From Eretmocerus hayati (lineage: Eukaryota; Arthropoda; Insecta; Hymenoptera; Aphelinidae), in assembly GCA_029851415.1 (NCBI GenBank), contig CM056741.1, positions 161,745,685 to 161,809,684 on the forward strand: 64,000 nucleotides of DNA. Direction: 5' to 3'. Positions 34,415 to 46,610 of the stretch are shown in pieces. The notes under the pieces are model-generated. The model made no database searches, had not been told where the DNA came from, and worked only from the letters and a program-made list of their open reading frames with translations. Both the position numbers and the translations under genes were made by a program. Within the stretch, counting starts at the first letter, position 1, and each line of letters starts with the position of its first letter.

Positions 34415-36894
34415 CTGGAAGAGAGAAAAGGGGGGGGGGTATCCGTTCCAATTGAAGTGGAATTTCAACTCGGTATTCTATCTTTCAAAGCGTCTATCGA
34501 TCAGTATCTTGGAACAAAAACATCTTTGGGCCGTTTGCCCATGTCATTCAGCATGATCATGATATACCTATAGTTAATGTTTGAAACATTTAGAATTCTC
34601 AGAATCCTTGGATTGGTTTCATCAAAAGCACTTTCGAAGAGAGTTGAATGAAAAATATCATGAATCTTTTTTATCGTATCAAGTTCTATGAATTTTCAAT
34701 AAAGGATCGCACAGAGGAAGAATCTCGGGATCTTGTGCATGCATATCGCGAAGCCAGCGGGTATATTGCGATTGACACTCGAGCAGCCATGCATCGTTCA
34801 ATATAATCTCTTCCAATTCACGATTTTCCAATGTGAGATGAACAGCCACTCCGACGCTTCGAGAGCTCCCCTTTTCCCCCTATGCTTTCCTCTTTCTCCT
34901 TTTTTTAATTTTCAATGCATGCTCGCAATTTTGATTTGCTTGCGCTCAAGAAAGGGGAAGCAAAGGTGAGGCTTGAATTTTTCACGCTCGCATTGTACTC
35001 TTGCTTCTGCAAGGCATTCGCGCATGAATACTAGAGAGCGTAAGAACGACACTTGAGAATTTTTTAATAATTCCGACCTGTTGAGCTAGCGCGATGACTC
35101 TTGAGTCACTGTATAGTTCTGTATACTTGAGCAATGAATGATGTGAAGATATCAGCATTTAATACGTTTCTGGAAAATCGATGCCAAAACCATTCTTACA
35201 ATATCTAATATTGATGTGATTGCAGAACACTGACATCTCGACTTCGTGGATTCTGGTACGATTTATGCTTGGAAAAGGTAGATATTTGCCTTACAAGTAT
35301 ACTTAAGGCAAAGTTATGCGATGGGTCTCTTAACAATCTATGAATCATAATAATCGAGTTTTTGTTGCACTGAAACTGTCAGAGTCACGAAAAGGGTGAG
35401 ATTCATTTTGCATCAATAATTCCTCGTGTTACAATGAATCTATGACATTTTCAATAAGATTACTTCAGATTCACTCTTGGCGAGCAATTACACGTTTTTG
35501 GCCTCCATGCCTCTCATGGCTTCTCAAGATATGTAGCTCACTCGATAAAGAATGAGTGTCTCATCAAAATTGTTTTGAACCAATCGTCAACATTGGAATC
35601 TTTAAATCTCTTGCAGTCTCTAAAAATAAAATTCCCAACCGAGGGAAATCTCACTCCTGAAGTACCATATTATTCGACCATTAACAACATCATTACCAGA
35701 TTCCAATTTAGAAAAAAATAAATTCAGAAAAATTTGATAGAAAACGAAGCAAAAGCAGTCCGTGACAAAAATCGTATCTCAAGTTCAAGTAAAGCAGACT
35801 TTTCCCCAAAGCCACTCATAAATCTACCGATTACTTCAACCCTTTGACTCGGACTGCTAAGTTACAAGAAAACTCTGAGACCGTCCAGTATCGCAGAAAA
35901 AGCTTGGACCAAACTCTCTACGGCAGTCGTAGTAACGGCACTGTCGACTACGACTTCGTGTCGTTATATATAGTAAAGTATACAGAAATAGCTTGGCAAA
36001 GCGAGCCAAAAAGCCAAGTTCGGTAAATTTATCAGCGGTCATCGCTGGGCGGAAAGCTCACCGACAAATTCCATTGAAAGCGTCTCTTTCGTCGTCTTCT
36101 TGCTTGGTCTTTGCTCTCTTTTCCCCGGTTGTACGTACACACATACATACACAGACATAGTTGGCGTGAGAGCACGATAAAAAGGGGCCCTGGATATTTG
36201 CCACCCGCGTTACGATGCTTTGCTTTCCCCCCGCGTTGTATATAAGTCATTGCGAGTGACCGGAAGTCACGGGATCACCGGAACCCAGGATATTTATACG
36301 ATCCGCCGGGAATCCACCCCTATAGCTCTCTTCTTCCCATACACGTTCATATATGAATGCAGCCCTTGCCAATTGCACTTGTGTATATGGACACTCGTGG
36401 ACACGTACCCTCTATATCTCTATGTATATCTAACGACGATAGTAGCCCGACCGAGTCCGGGGCATTATCCGTAATAAGGAAATTGCAAATTTATTACCGG
36501 GCCGATATTGTCCCAGCCCAGGGTAGCGAATATAACCCTCCTGTACTTTGAATCGTTATCCGCTCTTGTAACTTTGAGACTAGACTGCTTCTATGTGAAA
36601 ACGGGATTCGATCATGGATTGGTCTTTGGAGTCAAGAGGTAGCAGTGGTCCAGATAAGTGTCTATGTGATTTTGATGCTGTCTTTTATTGAACAAAGTGA
36701 AGTCAGGTGGAGGAGTTCGGACCAGCTGCAAAAGATAGAAAAGTGCTTTGAGTGAACATAATGATCGGGCTTGGGAATGCTTAAACAATAGAACTTGGTA
36801 ATATTCACGTTAGACACGCCTTATTTTGGTGTGAGAAGCGTATGAATGAATTCAGTATTTTTTACATCAAAAAAACATGGCCCTACTTTGTAGT
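34415..36894. other. Unique sequence with GC-richer patches
   Basis: Patches at about 34730-35060 and 36060-36560 are GC-richer and carry overlapping short ORFs (34733-34969, 36032-36250, 36220-36474, 36357-36551) without motifs. The second contains pyrimidine-rich and TATATA-type strings. The remainder is AT-rich. No supported gene. Confidence 0.3.
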
Positions 36895-37782
36895 GTACCG
36901 TCAAGTGGGGTAATTTTGGGACAAAAATCGCTTCTTTCCCTTAAAACTCATGTAGCTCGAACGATTCGCGTCAGAATTACACTGTCTTTGTGGTCAATCG
37001 AAAGCTCACGAATTCAGCTTTCGATTGTAGGGTTGCTAGAGTCCATTTGGACATCCCTAGATGGAGCTATGAGCGCTCAAAATCATGCTCTAAAGTTCAA
37101 TTGGTTCAAGGTAACTCTGGGACAGCGTCAATTATATAGGGAGTTCCACGGTTACCGTGAACTGGGGTAACTTTGGGACAAAAATCGCATCGGTCTCCTC
37201 AAAAATTATGTGACTCGTATATCTCGCACCAGTTGCATTAAAATTGCATTGTCTCTGAGATCAATCGAAAGGTTATAGTTCTAGCTCTCGATTGAAAGGT
37301 ATTGAAGTATATTCAGATGCTTGTCCAGAGTTATAGGCGCTCAAAGTCGTGTCCTCAAGTTACCCCGGTTTACAGAAGGAAACACGTACTTTTTAGTTTT
37401 TCCGCTACAAAATGAATGGTATTCCGCTACAATACGAAATGGAAACTGGGTAAAAGTACGCCAATGTAACGATGGATTCGTTCAGATATCTGTACAGACA
37501 AGTGAAATCTAGCCCAGTTACCTTGCAGGCATCCTACGAAGGTCAGAACTACACTCATCTTGCCGAGAGACTGTTTGTTAGATTAAAAACATACTTCTGA
37601 AAAAGTCTGTTTATAAACGAACACAAATCCGGTAGAGGCTCTCGCGCTGGCACAAAACATTGCCCATGCGTGCTCCAAATGAGAGGAATTGGTTTCAAAG
37701 ACTTAGGATTATCTGCCTCGTTGCTCGCGCGTGATAACGACTCTTCCATGGGTTGTCCCAAAGTTACCTCAGTTGACAGTAC
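36895..37782. mobile_element. 888-bp DNA element with G-rich terminal inverted repeats
   Basis: The left end reads GTACCGTCAAGTGGGGTAA at 36895, and the complement of the right end reads GTACTGTCAACTGAGGTAA, continuing in TTTGGGACA in both. The interior contains a tandem duplication of about 250 bases: the terminal motif recurs at about 37155-37190 (AACTGGGGTAACTTTGGGAC), followed by a diverged second copy of 36930-37100. Internal ORFs are short and unrecognised. The termini resemble those of the 12403-13602 element, so both probably depend on related transposases. Confidence 0.65.
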
Positions 37783-38903
37783 GATGTCTACTCTGATAAG
37801 TTATTTTTCCTCCAAAAATACGAGGAATACAAGTTGAATAATGAGTCCACAGTGCGTAAGTATAGTTATACGAGAGTAAAATTCACTGACCGAAAAACCT
37901 CAAGTCTGGTCGATTTGTTGTCTGATGTGTCGTCAAATTGGCATCGGATTGGATTGCTGGGTGAATCGTTGTATCTTGCTTCAAGTGCATGGAACTTGCA
38001 GGCTGATTATGGTAAATCAACATGCCACTATGGTTGCTTCGAGGTTTAGTGATCAAATTGGTACGTTGTTGAGTCTCAAATTCATCAGACGATGGAGGCA
38101 ATCAATCAGTGTTGGTCTTTTGTCAGATCGACTTGTTGCTATCTTGTTCTGGGTTGAAAGGTGAATAAGTGGATAGGCCATCCAATCCTTGAGTCGCCTG
38201 ATCGATAATTTCAGTTTTCTTTTATTATTTGGGTTATAATATTGTTGGCATGTGAGATTGATCGTTCTTGGTACTGTGTAATCAGAATCAGAATATTTCA
38301 CGTTGAGATTACATTTTCAAAGTGATAAGTGTTATGATATTTTGCTGATTCGCTTCTCTATCACAAATTACGAATAAATTATGACTGAAAAAAAGGTGTG
38401 AGCTGGCTCAATGGTTTCTCACTCTGAATGAATCTCTTTCCATGAGTTACTGAAAACGATTCTCCTGACATCAGTTAAGAGTCCAATTTTGATTCGAGTA
38501 TCATTTCTCTGTCCTATATTATATTCAAATGTGAGCCTCAACCTCAAAATTCAGTTGACAAGTGTAATTCCAAAAAGTTGTCCGCCATATTTGTTAGAAA
38601 AGAAACCAGCACCGAGTTACTTGTAAAGTTCCCCTCATTCTGTTTTACAGATAAATTGTCATGAAAAGTATCACAATAGATGACAGACTGGGGAGTAGTG
38701 CACCTGACATCGTTCTCTGAACAGAATGTCTTGTACACTCGAAAGATACAGCACAGAGACCAATATTTCCTGAAATCCCAGCGATGAGAAACAGAGCTCG
38801 TTCTCAAGAGTCCAACAGTAAATATTATATATGTATATTCATGTTTGCATGTTTTGCCGGCCGCAAAAAAGGCAAGAGAGGAAGATTTTGCGAAAAAAAA
38901 AAA
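37783..38903. other. No recognisable feature
   Basis: Several overlapping ORFs at 37834-38301 on both strands and 38544-38807 (-), none with a recognisable motif. An acceptor-like tract on the - strand near 38386-38400 leads into only 24 open codons. AT-rich otherwise. Confidence 0.3.
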
Positions 38904-38963
38904 TTACACGGTGAGAGAGAATATAGTATCATCTCTTCCTCGTGGCCGGAAATACACTTCTGA
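38904..38963 (-). CDS. Putative short exon, unknown protein
   Basis: On the - strand the acceptor GGGTTTGCTTTCTTCTCAG is followed in phase 0 by 19 open codons (SEVYFRPRGRDDTIFSLTV) and TAA at 38904-38906. It lies 0.3 kb downstream of the larger putative exon at 39296-39567 on the same strand and could follow it. No good phase-0 donor was found in that exon, so the link is weak. The open frame is short enough to arise by chance. Confidence 0.18.
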   Translation of the reverse strand, partial: SEVYFRPRGRDDTIFSLTV

Positions 38964-39295
38964 CTGAGAAGAAAGCAAACCCATCCTCAATATATACTGA
39001 ACATTTCAAAAAACATGCATGCGATGTGGTCTGCAAGTCTGCGATGTCCTAACAAAAAACTCAAGTACTCGCGAAAATATAAGTGAGTTCTGTGGCTTCT
39101 GCTTATATGGCTGCAAATATATACTCTGATGGTCTAGTCTTTACTACGACGACGTGACGACTGAATGGGCGATGTAATGCCAAGGTTTTGCACATATATA
39201 TGTAGAACTACAGTTTGGCTGGTCGTAATTACTGGTCGCATGTATCAGACACGCAATCAGGAATGAATTATCGTATGGTGGCCACGCCTCTTGCG

Positions 39296-39567
39296 CTACC
39301 GATCCACACAACAATGCATGTTCGCATCACCAACAGCCACCCAACTGTCGATGATGTGTGTTAATAGTCTCTGCGGGATTTCTATCTTTCTTGCTCTCGT
39401 TTGCTCTCCTGCTTTGACGAGTCTAAATTCGCCACCACAGCCCTTGCCACCAATGTCATCATACCACTGATATGTGCTATTGTAACATTTTGTTAGACCC
39501 TTGATTTTGTATGTTTTGCTGTTTACTATCACTCCTTGGTGAATGTGCCTGAGATCAGGAATTTTAC
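39296..39567 (-). CDS. Putative exon, unknown cysteine-containing protein
   Basis: On the - strand a strong acceptor (TTTTCTTCCTCTGTTTAG) is followed by two bases of a split codon and 89 open codons to TAG at 39296-39298. The translation starts KIPDLRHIHQGVIVNSKTYK. It includes LTKCYNSTYQWYDDIGGKGC and GEFRLVKAGEQTRARK, and ends HCCVDR. It resembles a small globular or extracellular domain in its mix of aromatic, Gly and Cys residues, but I recognise no family. The exon may be terminal or may stop earlier at a donor such as CAGTG/GTATGA or GATCG/GTAGCG. Length and acceptor make this the best - strand coding candidate. Confidence 0.33.
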
Positions 39568-42500
39568 CTAAACAGAGGAAGAAAATCGAAAAATTTGGCG
39601 TTTTAATCTACTGCAGGTGCAAATCTAACCCAGCTTTTTCCGAAGAACTTGATTTGTATTTGATGAATCCTCAAATTCAAAATTAAATGGAATATGATTT
39701 TGAAGAAAATCATCTAGGTATGCGATCTTCTTCGTCGTCGACTGTGATTCAATGTGCTCATCTATAGTTTTTTTGCACTGCTATATTATTTTTTGCCTGC
39801 TCATTGAGCCCGACCGATGACCCCCGCAGTTTTTCACTCTTTGATTTCAACTTACATTTTTCTTCGAGAAATACTTCTAGCAAAAATGTATGAAGGCCGT
39901 TCACTTTCCGGAGACCATGAGTGATGAGCAAGAAAAGGATTCACTCCTATACACGGGAGTCCACATCATGACGAAAACAAAATTACGAAAAATTGGCCTT
40001 GAGATGAATGTGTCAATCCATCGTGGATTATTATAAGCATAATTGTATATCACTCCAATGGAATCGAACCAATAGAAATATTCATGAAAGGTGAACGACT
40101 TCTGAAAGGTGACGAGACGAGAAATTGATGCCCAATTTAATGCGTCAATATGCCGACATCAAACGTAAAAAAGCTCGATTACTATCATAAATATTAGCTA
40201 TGAGCGTCCCCCACGCAACCCCTACATTCATACAAAGATATGTGCGGAGCAATACAAATCATAGCTGTAGAGGATTTTTGGGGATTTTTATTGGCTGCCA
40301 TAAAAAAGTCGTGAATTCTCAAGAGCTGTAGTACGATGAAGGCAGGCGCCTCAATGCATGACGATGAAAACGTATCCCATGTTAATGGAAGTGTATATTG
40401 GTCGAGATAAAACGACTTCGTATGCAATTATGCATAAACACGTTTATAGCTGAGAAGGAGTCAAAATATTGTCAACTTAAAATAAGCATCGGCACATCCC
40501 TCCTCTATAGTTTCACCGAGGTACCGATACGTGCCAAGATTGACAAGTACAGATTCAAATGTGCAGATTCAGCGCTCACCTATGATGCATTATGACAGGG
40601 AACTCATGAGATTTTTTGTAATTCAGTGTAAATTTCACATTCCGTAGAACCAGCTAGAAACAGTTTGACGATAGGGCTAGGCCTCAATGGTCTTGAACTA
40701 AAACCATAGTAATCATATTGCGCAAAATCTTTAGTCACAGCACTGAAAGTTGTTCATGGTCCCACAAAATCTCACACACATGTTAGTGTCAATTTTCCTT
40801 CTCTTGAGGCTCAAGAGGTTGTAAACTTTGTATGACAGGGGGATTTTAGAAACAAGGGCCCCCAATTTTTTCGGTTTAGAAAACCGAGGTTCTTGCTGAT
40901 ATCTCATTTTTTCATGAGAAATTCTAACAATATTCAATCCTTGGCAAAATCAATATTCTGTGAATAATATGAATGGTTTGAAATAATATTTTGAACCAAT
41001 ACAGTTGACCTCATTGTAGCTTATTGAACAACAGAATAAATCTTGATTATCTCATTATGCATACAGCGAAAAAAATTATGTGGGTGAGTTGTGCAACAAC
41101 AATAATTGCATTTATCATTAAACAGTAGGTTTCACTCTATACACAATGATCCAATGACACAAAGCTCATATTTATGTCAAATATTTCTGTACAACCCGTA
41201 TACTTTGTGATATGGAAAAATAAACTGCTCAACCTCACACCCTCGTATCCGGGATTGCGTAATTGGAATTATGGACAATATCCACCATCCTTCGTTAGTG
41301 TTATTCAACAAAAACGTGGCTGTGACGGTGGTACTAAGTTATGCGGGAAAAATCTGATCCAGTCTCATGACGACTGGGAAGATTCGAGAGAAAAACTGAT
41401 ACCCAATAAATGTGGTGGGATAAACTTCCGATGGTCAAAATTAGAAAATATCTCCATCAGGGCATACAGAGGAAATTGTCATTCTTCTGCATGCTTCGTC
41501 ATGTTATCAGTGATTCTGCCTGATCTTTGACGAAATTAGCCAGAGTATAATGCCAGAACCGTGGGATTGAAGATTGTGATTTTTGAATCAGTTGATCAGT
41601 TCTTCGATTGATGTTAAGATTTTATCGTTCAAATAATGAGTATGAAAGAAAATCGCGCAATCACGCTTACGATGAGCATGCGAAGTGGTAAAAAATAAGA
41701 GTATAGTACCGGTGATGTGATCCTTGCTTTATGAAGACAGGACAGAACTGAAACCAAGATCATACTCATCATCTTAGCCCCAAATCAGACACATCCAAAA
41801 GGGATCTTACGGATTTTGAGATTGAGAATTACATTTTCTCTAACAGGTTTCCATGTCACAGTTCGGTGGGAATATCAATAGCGCAGTACAAAACTTGGAT
41901 GATGAGAAACTTCAGAGAGTTTCATGAGATTCACAGATGCGCTAAGAAAAGAAATTCGCATACCCCTTTCCAACTCTACACTGTTCACCTTGAATACTAT
42001 CAGGTGAAAGCAATTTTTGGATAAGTTGTGAATGAAAAAATGATCAATAACTTTAATCACAGATCGTACAGGTAATCTTATCGGCAAAAGAACGTTACGA
42101 CAGAGCAAAACCTTGCTCTATTTCGATCATTTTTCGACACTAACCTTCGCGTCCACAATTCAAAATCTCCCAAATTATGAAGTACGAGGAAGCGAGGAAG
42201 ACTACTCCTTTCTTTCAATTTTCTATTGAACTCCCGTTAGCTCTGGCTGTCCTTTCTTCTCGTCACCTTCGCATCCTAAGTATCAATCTTCCGAACCTCT
42301 CTTCTGTCACTTGCATCACAAGTACGCGTATAATTTCATCTCGATTAGTAATTTCCACGCTAGCCAGCAACAAAAGCTTCCAGAACAGGACGTCTTCATG
42401 CATAGGGCGAGGCATATCGTCCTGACAATCCGTGGGAGAGGCACGCGCATCTTATTAAAACGATCCCATTACAGTACAAAAGGCGCGGGAAATTCAAGCA

Positions 42501-45500
42501 ACTGAAACACTCTGCAAGCATAGACACTCGATATGCCTCGGAATCAGGAGTACCGGTAAGCATTTTCAAAGAGACATTTTGAGTAATGAGGATGAGCGTG
42601 AGATATTATTCCGTTCAAGGCTACTAAAGTGTTTTGTATGCGTGTTGGATGAATCATTAACGTATCATAACTGTTCGGGCGGGTCAGAAACTTATGGTTG
42701 AAGACCCACATGATATTCTATAGTGACCACGTTGGTGACCAGAATCGCGCTCAATTCCTTCATAAACACTTTTAGTTCCTATTTTTAATATTCATTTATT
42801 TTGACGAAACTGCAATGAGGTTATGCAGTAATGTGACTGAGTATAATTAGTTGCCTACAAACGAAATTGCGTGGCAATTATTGTCCAAAAAGGTTGTAGG
42901 AACACTCAGAGAAGTAATTATCTACGAATTTCGCGGGCTTTACTGTAAAGCCATATAGGCTTTTACCCGCGCAGTTTGGTGCAAGCAGGAAGTGAACAAA
43001 AATTTTGGAGGTTACGCGCAGAATAAGCGCACACAGCAACAACAGCACCTCTTTGGGATGATTTTTGTTATTCTTTCAGCTCAATAACATATGAAAAAAC
43101 TTGCTGGAATCGTAGATAATGAGAGATCAGAACCTAGAGGCCTTTTATATCAAAATATATAGATCACATTGGCCACAATATTTCACAGTTCATTCCACGT
43201 TCCACAACACCATGCATGGCTCGCGGGATAGCCACGGAATAGTCGGAGAGCCCTCACGGCGTTGTAGTAAAGCCCGCGGAGGTTGAGGCAAAGAATTACT
43301 TTTCTGAGTGAAGAAAACAAACACTTCGCGTAAAATTAGGACGTGACTCCTGATGAGATCCACAAATTTGCAAATGAACAAAATTCCAAGACTGAATGAG
43401 TTATTTCTCTGCTCAATCGTTGTTATCATGGATGATTTTGGATCATGAAAATTCATATCTGAAAAGTTTACCCATCAGAGTGAACACGACAACCGTTGAA
43501 TTTCATGTGAGGCAAAAGAATGAATTGAAAGAGAATAACGTATAAAGATTGAAGTTTATCCGCTCTTTAAAAAGTGCTTGGTTCGCGCAAGTATCATCTA
43601 GATGGACGATTTGGATGATGGGTAATTTACAATCAGGCGAGTCTCAGAACTCGTCGGGCTTCTATTCATTGAGGGCACGCGCACGCGCAACTGTCAGTTT
43701 CTTGGATCGTATAATTGATGACGCGAGGAGTAAACTCTCTCATCTCGGACTTAAAAATCAGTTTCATCCATCAACTTGCGTGCGACGTTGACGCGTCACG
43801 TTGTGGATAAGCCGAAAGATGCGAACTTCTTTTCACATGAGTATTATATGGCCAAGTTTTTTTTTTTTCAATACCCTCAAATTCGTAACGCTCACTCGTT
43901 TGATCCATCAGTCTGTTCATGCTTTTGGCTTTCGAATGAAAAATGTACCATGCGTGTGTCATTTGAGATATGTATATATCGCACATTCATAATGATCGAA
44001 ATGAAATTAGCTCTCGCCCGTTATCGTTGGAAAAAAGCAGGTCAAGATCGGGCAGATCAAATTTCAAATTTGTTTTGAAGTCATGTAAATAAGTGATAGT
44101 TAATTATGATGAGACTAGTTGTTTCTACATTTGATCAATTCAGAACTGATGCGCGTTCATAGCAGGAGAAATACGTCATTTTTTGGTCAATTAAATGCCT
44201 GCATGAACAGCACTTGAAATGTAGTGACGCACTTTTACTCTAATACTTTGATGAAAAAATAGTGATTTTCGACAATCAAAAAAAAAAAAAGGTCGGTCGA
44301 AAAGTCTAAACAACTTGAAAGTCGGGGAAACGCACTTTACTTGATGTTGACAATTCAAACAGAGCGTACGCAAGCTAATGGTATTTTCGCGTGTTCAAGT
44401 TTCAACCCTCCGTTTTGGTCGCGAGCGTGCCGTGGGTGTGTGGGAGTTTTCGGTAGATGAGACGAGTAAGGGAGAGAGTTGAACGCTCACCCCGACGAAA
44501 CTCCCAAGATTTCCGCCTTATAAATTTCAAATCCAATCTGTGCCACTACATCGGACTGTTCGCAAACATAAGCCCAGAAAAATATTGGCTGGAATGATGG
44601 GGAGGTCGGGTGTGTACATATGTGTGTGTATGTTTTTAGATTCGGGTGATGATGTATCAGAGCAACAGCGTATGCTCGAAAGTGTAAATAAGAATTCGAT
44701 AGGTTTATTTGGGAAAAGAGTAATGGAATGTGTGTCGTCACTGATGGCAAGCGACTTTGAAACACGGATTGTTATTTGAACTTTCGAGCTTTGGAGTTGT
44801 GTTACAAAAATGAGAGAAACTGTGAACTATTTTGAGGAAAAATTTCGGTCATTCGAACAAAGCTCTCATTCAACTCATCGCTTGGCGACGAAATTTGTCG
44901 AATTTTTCTGATTTGTCACTCAGTAAGGTTAAATTTTCAAAAAAGATCGGTTGAATTTTCAAAAGATTCGGCTGGATTCTCAACCAACCAGCTGAGTTGG
45001 TTGATGGAAGACTCAAACGATTTCAACAGTGAATTTGAAACCTCGACCGATGATTAATTCACGAATATTTTCCTCGTGTTCTTACTCATTAAGTGAGGAC
45101 CTGTCGTTAGCTACATTTTCAAGAACACTAAGTTCTTTATAAAATCAAGTTGATCACTTTTCCCAACTAACCCCGTGGTAAAAAAGCCTCGACAGATTCG
45201 AGAGCTGGAAATCGTCAACCGTTTTGGCTTATCTGATCAAAAAATTGTCATCATGAGACAATTTTTGGTTCACTATCTAGTATCCAAACAGGGGATAGAT
45301 TCAAATTTCAAAACATTTGATATTAATGGAGATTTCAAGCTATCAGAGTAAGCCTGATCAAAAAACATGTTTGATTACAGTCTAAATCTTGCCTTCAGGG
45401 TGTAGTGTCGAGCCTTCTCTAAACGTAAGCGTAGTGCAACTTGAAATTTTAGTCAATACTCATCGAGCTTTGAATTTTGTGTCAATTCTTTTGTATCTAC

Positions 45501-45811
45501 ATTTCAAATTCGAATGCGAGCCAAGTTCTGTTCCAGTCGTATCATTCATCGAGACAAGCATCAAATTCTCAGCATGAACAACATAGGCAGTCAGAATTTG
45601 ACGTGTTGGTGTGGATAATGGAAGTATACTGAGGAAGATTATGAATTTTAAAAAAAAATCTCATTCAACTCTTGGCGGACATTGCGCATTTTCAAAAGCT
45701 TCTGTGAGATTGGAAGCCATGCTTTCTAATACTAACAATTTCTAATAATTGGAATCAATTTTTGTCTCGATCGATATGAACGATCGAGACTTTATCGCTC
45801 GCGGGAATTTT
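39568..45811. other. Long unique stretch, no assigned gene
   Basis: It holds a 118-codon + strand ORF at 41174-41530 (Cys-containing, parts NWNYGQYPPSF and RGCDGGTKLCGKN) with no recognised domain. A GC-richer patch lies at 42180-42560 with a possible start-plus-donor MPRNQEYR before CCG/GTAAGC near 42530-42556. Weak inverted matches of GCGGGCTTTAC lie at 42934 and 43262. Other ORFs (43549-43791, 43776-44078, 44487-44765) overlap in opposing frames. None is supported as a gene. Confidence 0.3.
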
Positions 45812-46610
45812 AAATCATATCATTACATGACTCGGCTAATGCAAGCTAATTTTAATCAACGGATCTGTTATGATTGAGTGACATAGATCGATATTGGATT
45901 ACTCCAATTCGATCCATGTACCTTCAAGGCAACTCGTAATTTGAGTGTCGCAACTTGAAGGATTTTGATGGAATTTCAAATACATAAAAAATGAGATGAA
46001 TATCGAAAAATTTTGAATCTACGCTAGATGCTGGTGCGTTTCGTCTTTCCTCTCTGGATCAGACTCTTCAGGGGGGCTGAAGAGATCCGAGTAGAGGTTG
46101 GCCCCCGACGTCACCTAGCCAAAGTGGCTTGATGGTCATGATTTTGATCGGGCTTATATGTTACACGAGGGCTTTTGCAGCCACTCGCGAGAAAGTTTTT
46201 CATCTCGGTTGTTTATTCGCCGACAACCGGTGACAATTAGAATCAATTTTTGTCTCGTGTAACATATGAGCCCGATCAAAATCATGACCATCAAGCTACT
46301 TTGGCTATAGGTGACGTCGGGGGCCAACCTCTACTCGGATCTCTTCAGCCCCCCTGAAGAGTCTGATCCGAAGAGGAAAGACGAAACGCACCAACATCTA
46401 GCGAAGATTCGAAATTGTTCGATATTCATCTCATTTTTCATGTATTTTGAATTCCATCAAAATCCTCCAAGTTGCGACACTCAAATGACGAGGTGCCTTG
46501 AAGGTACATGGATCAAATTGGAGTAATCCAATATCGATCTATGTCACTCAATCAGCAGATCCGTTGATTAGAATTAGCTTGCAGTAGCCGAGTCATGTAA
46601 TGATATGATT
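45812..46610. repeat. Long near-perfect inverted repeat (hairpin 2)
   Basis: The arms at about 45812-46169 and 46254-46610 (358 and 357 bases) are complementary with scattered mismatches. The outer ends are AAATCATATCATTACATG and its complement; the inner ends are TTACACGAG and CTCGTGTAA. The loop is 84 bases. Copies of TTTCTAATAATTG at 45739-45751 and 46609-46621 flank the structure and may be a target duplication. A direct match of GAATCAATTTTTGTCTCG lies left of the structure (about 45752) and in the loop (about 46240). The ORF at 46311-46526 is a passenger frame of the arm. Confidence 0.85.

Noticed and set aside
42932..43275. Possible inverted-repeat element with GCGGGCTTTAC ends
   Set aside because: Only about 11 bases match and there is no target duplication or further symmetry.
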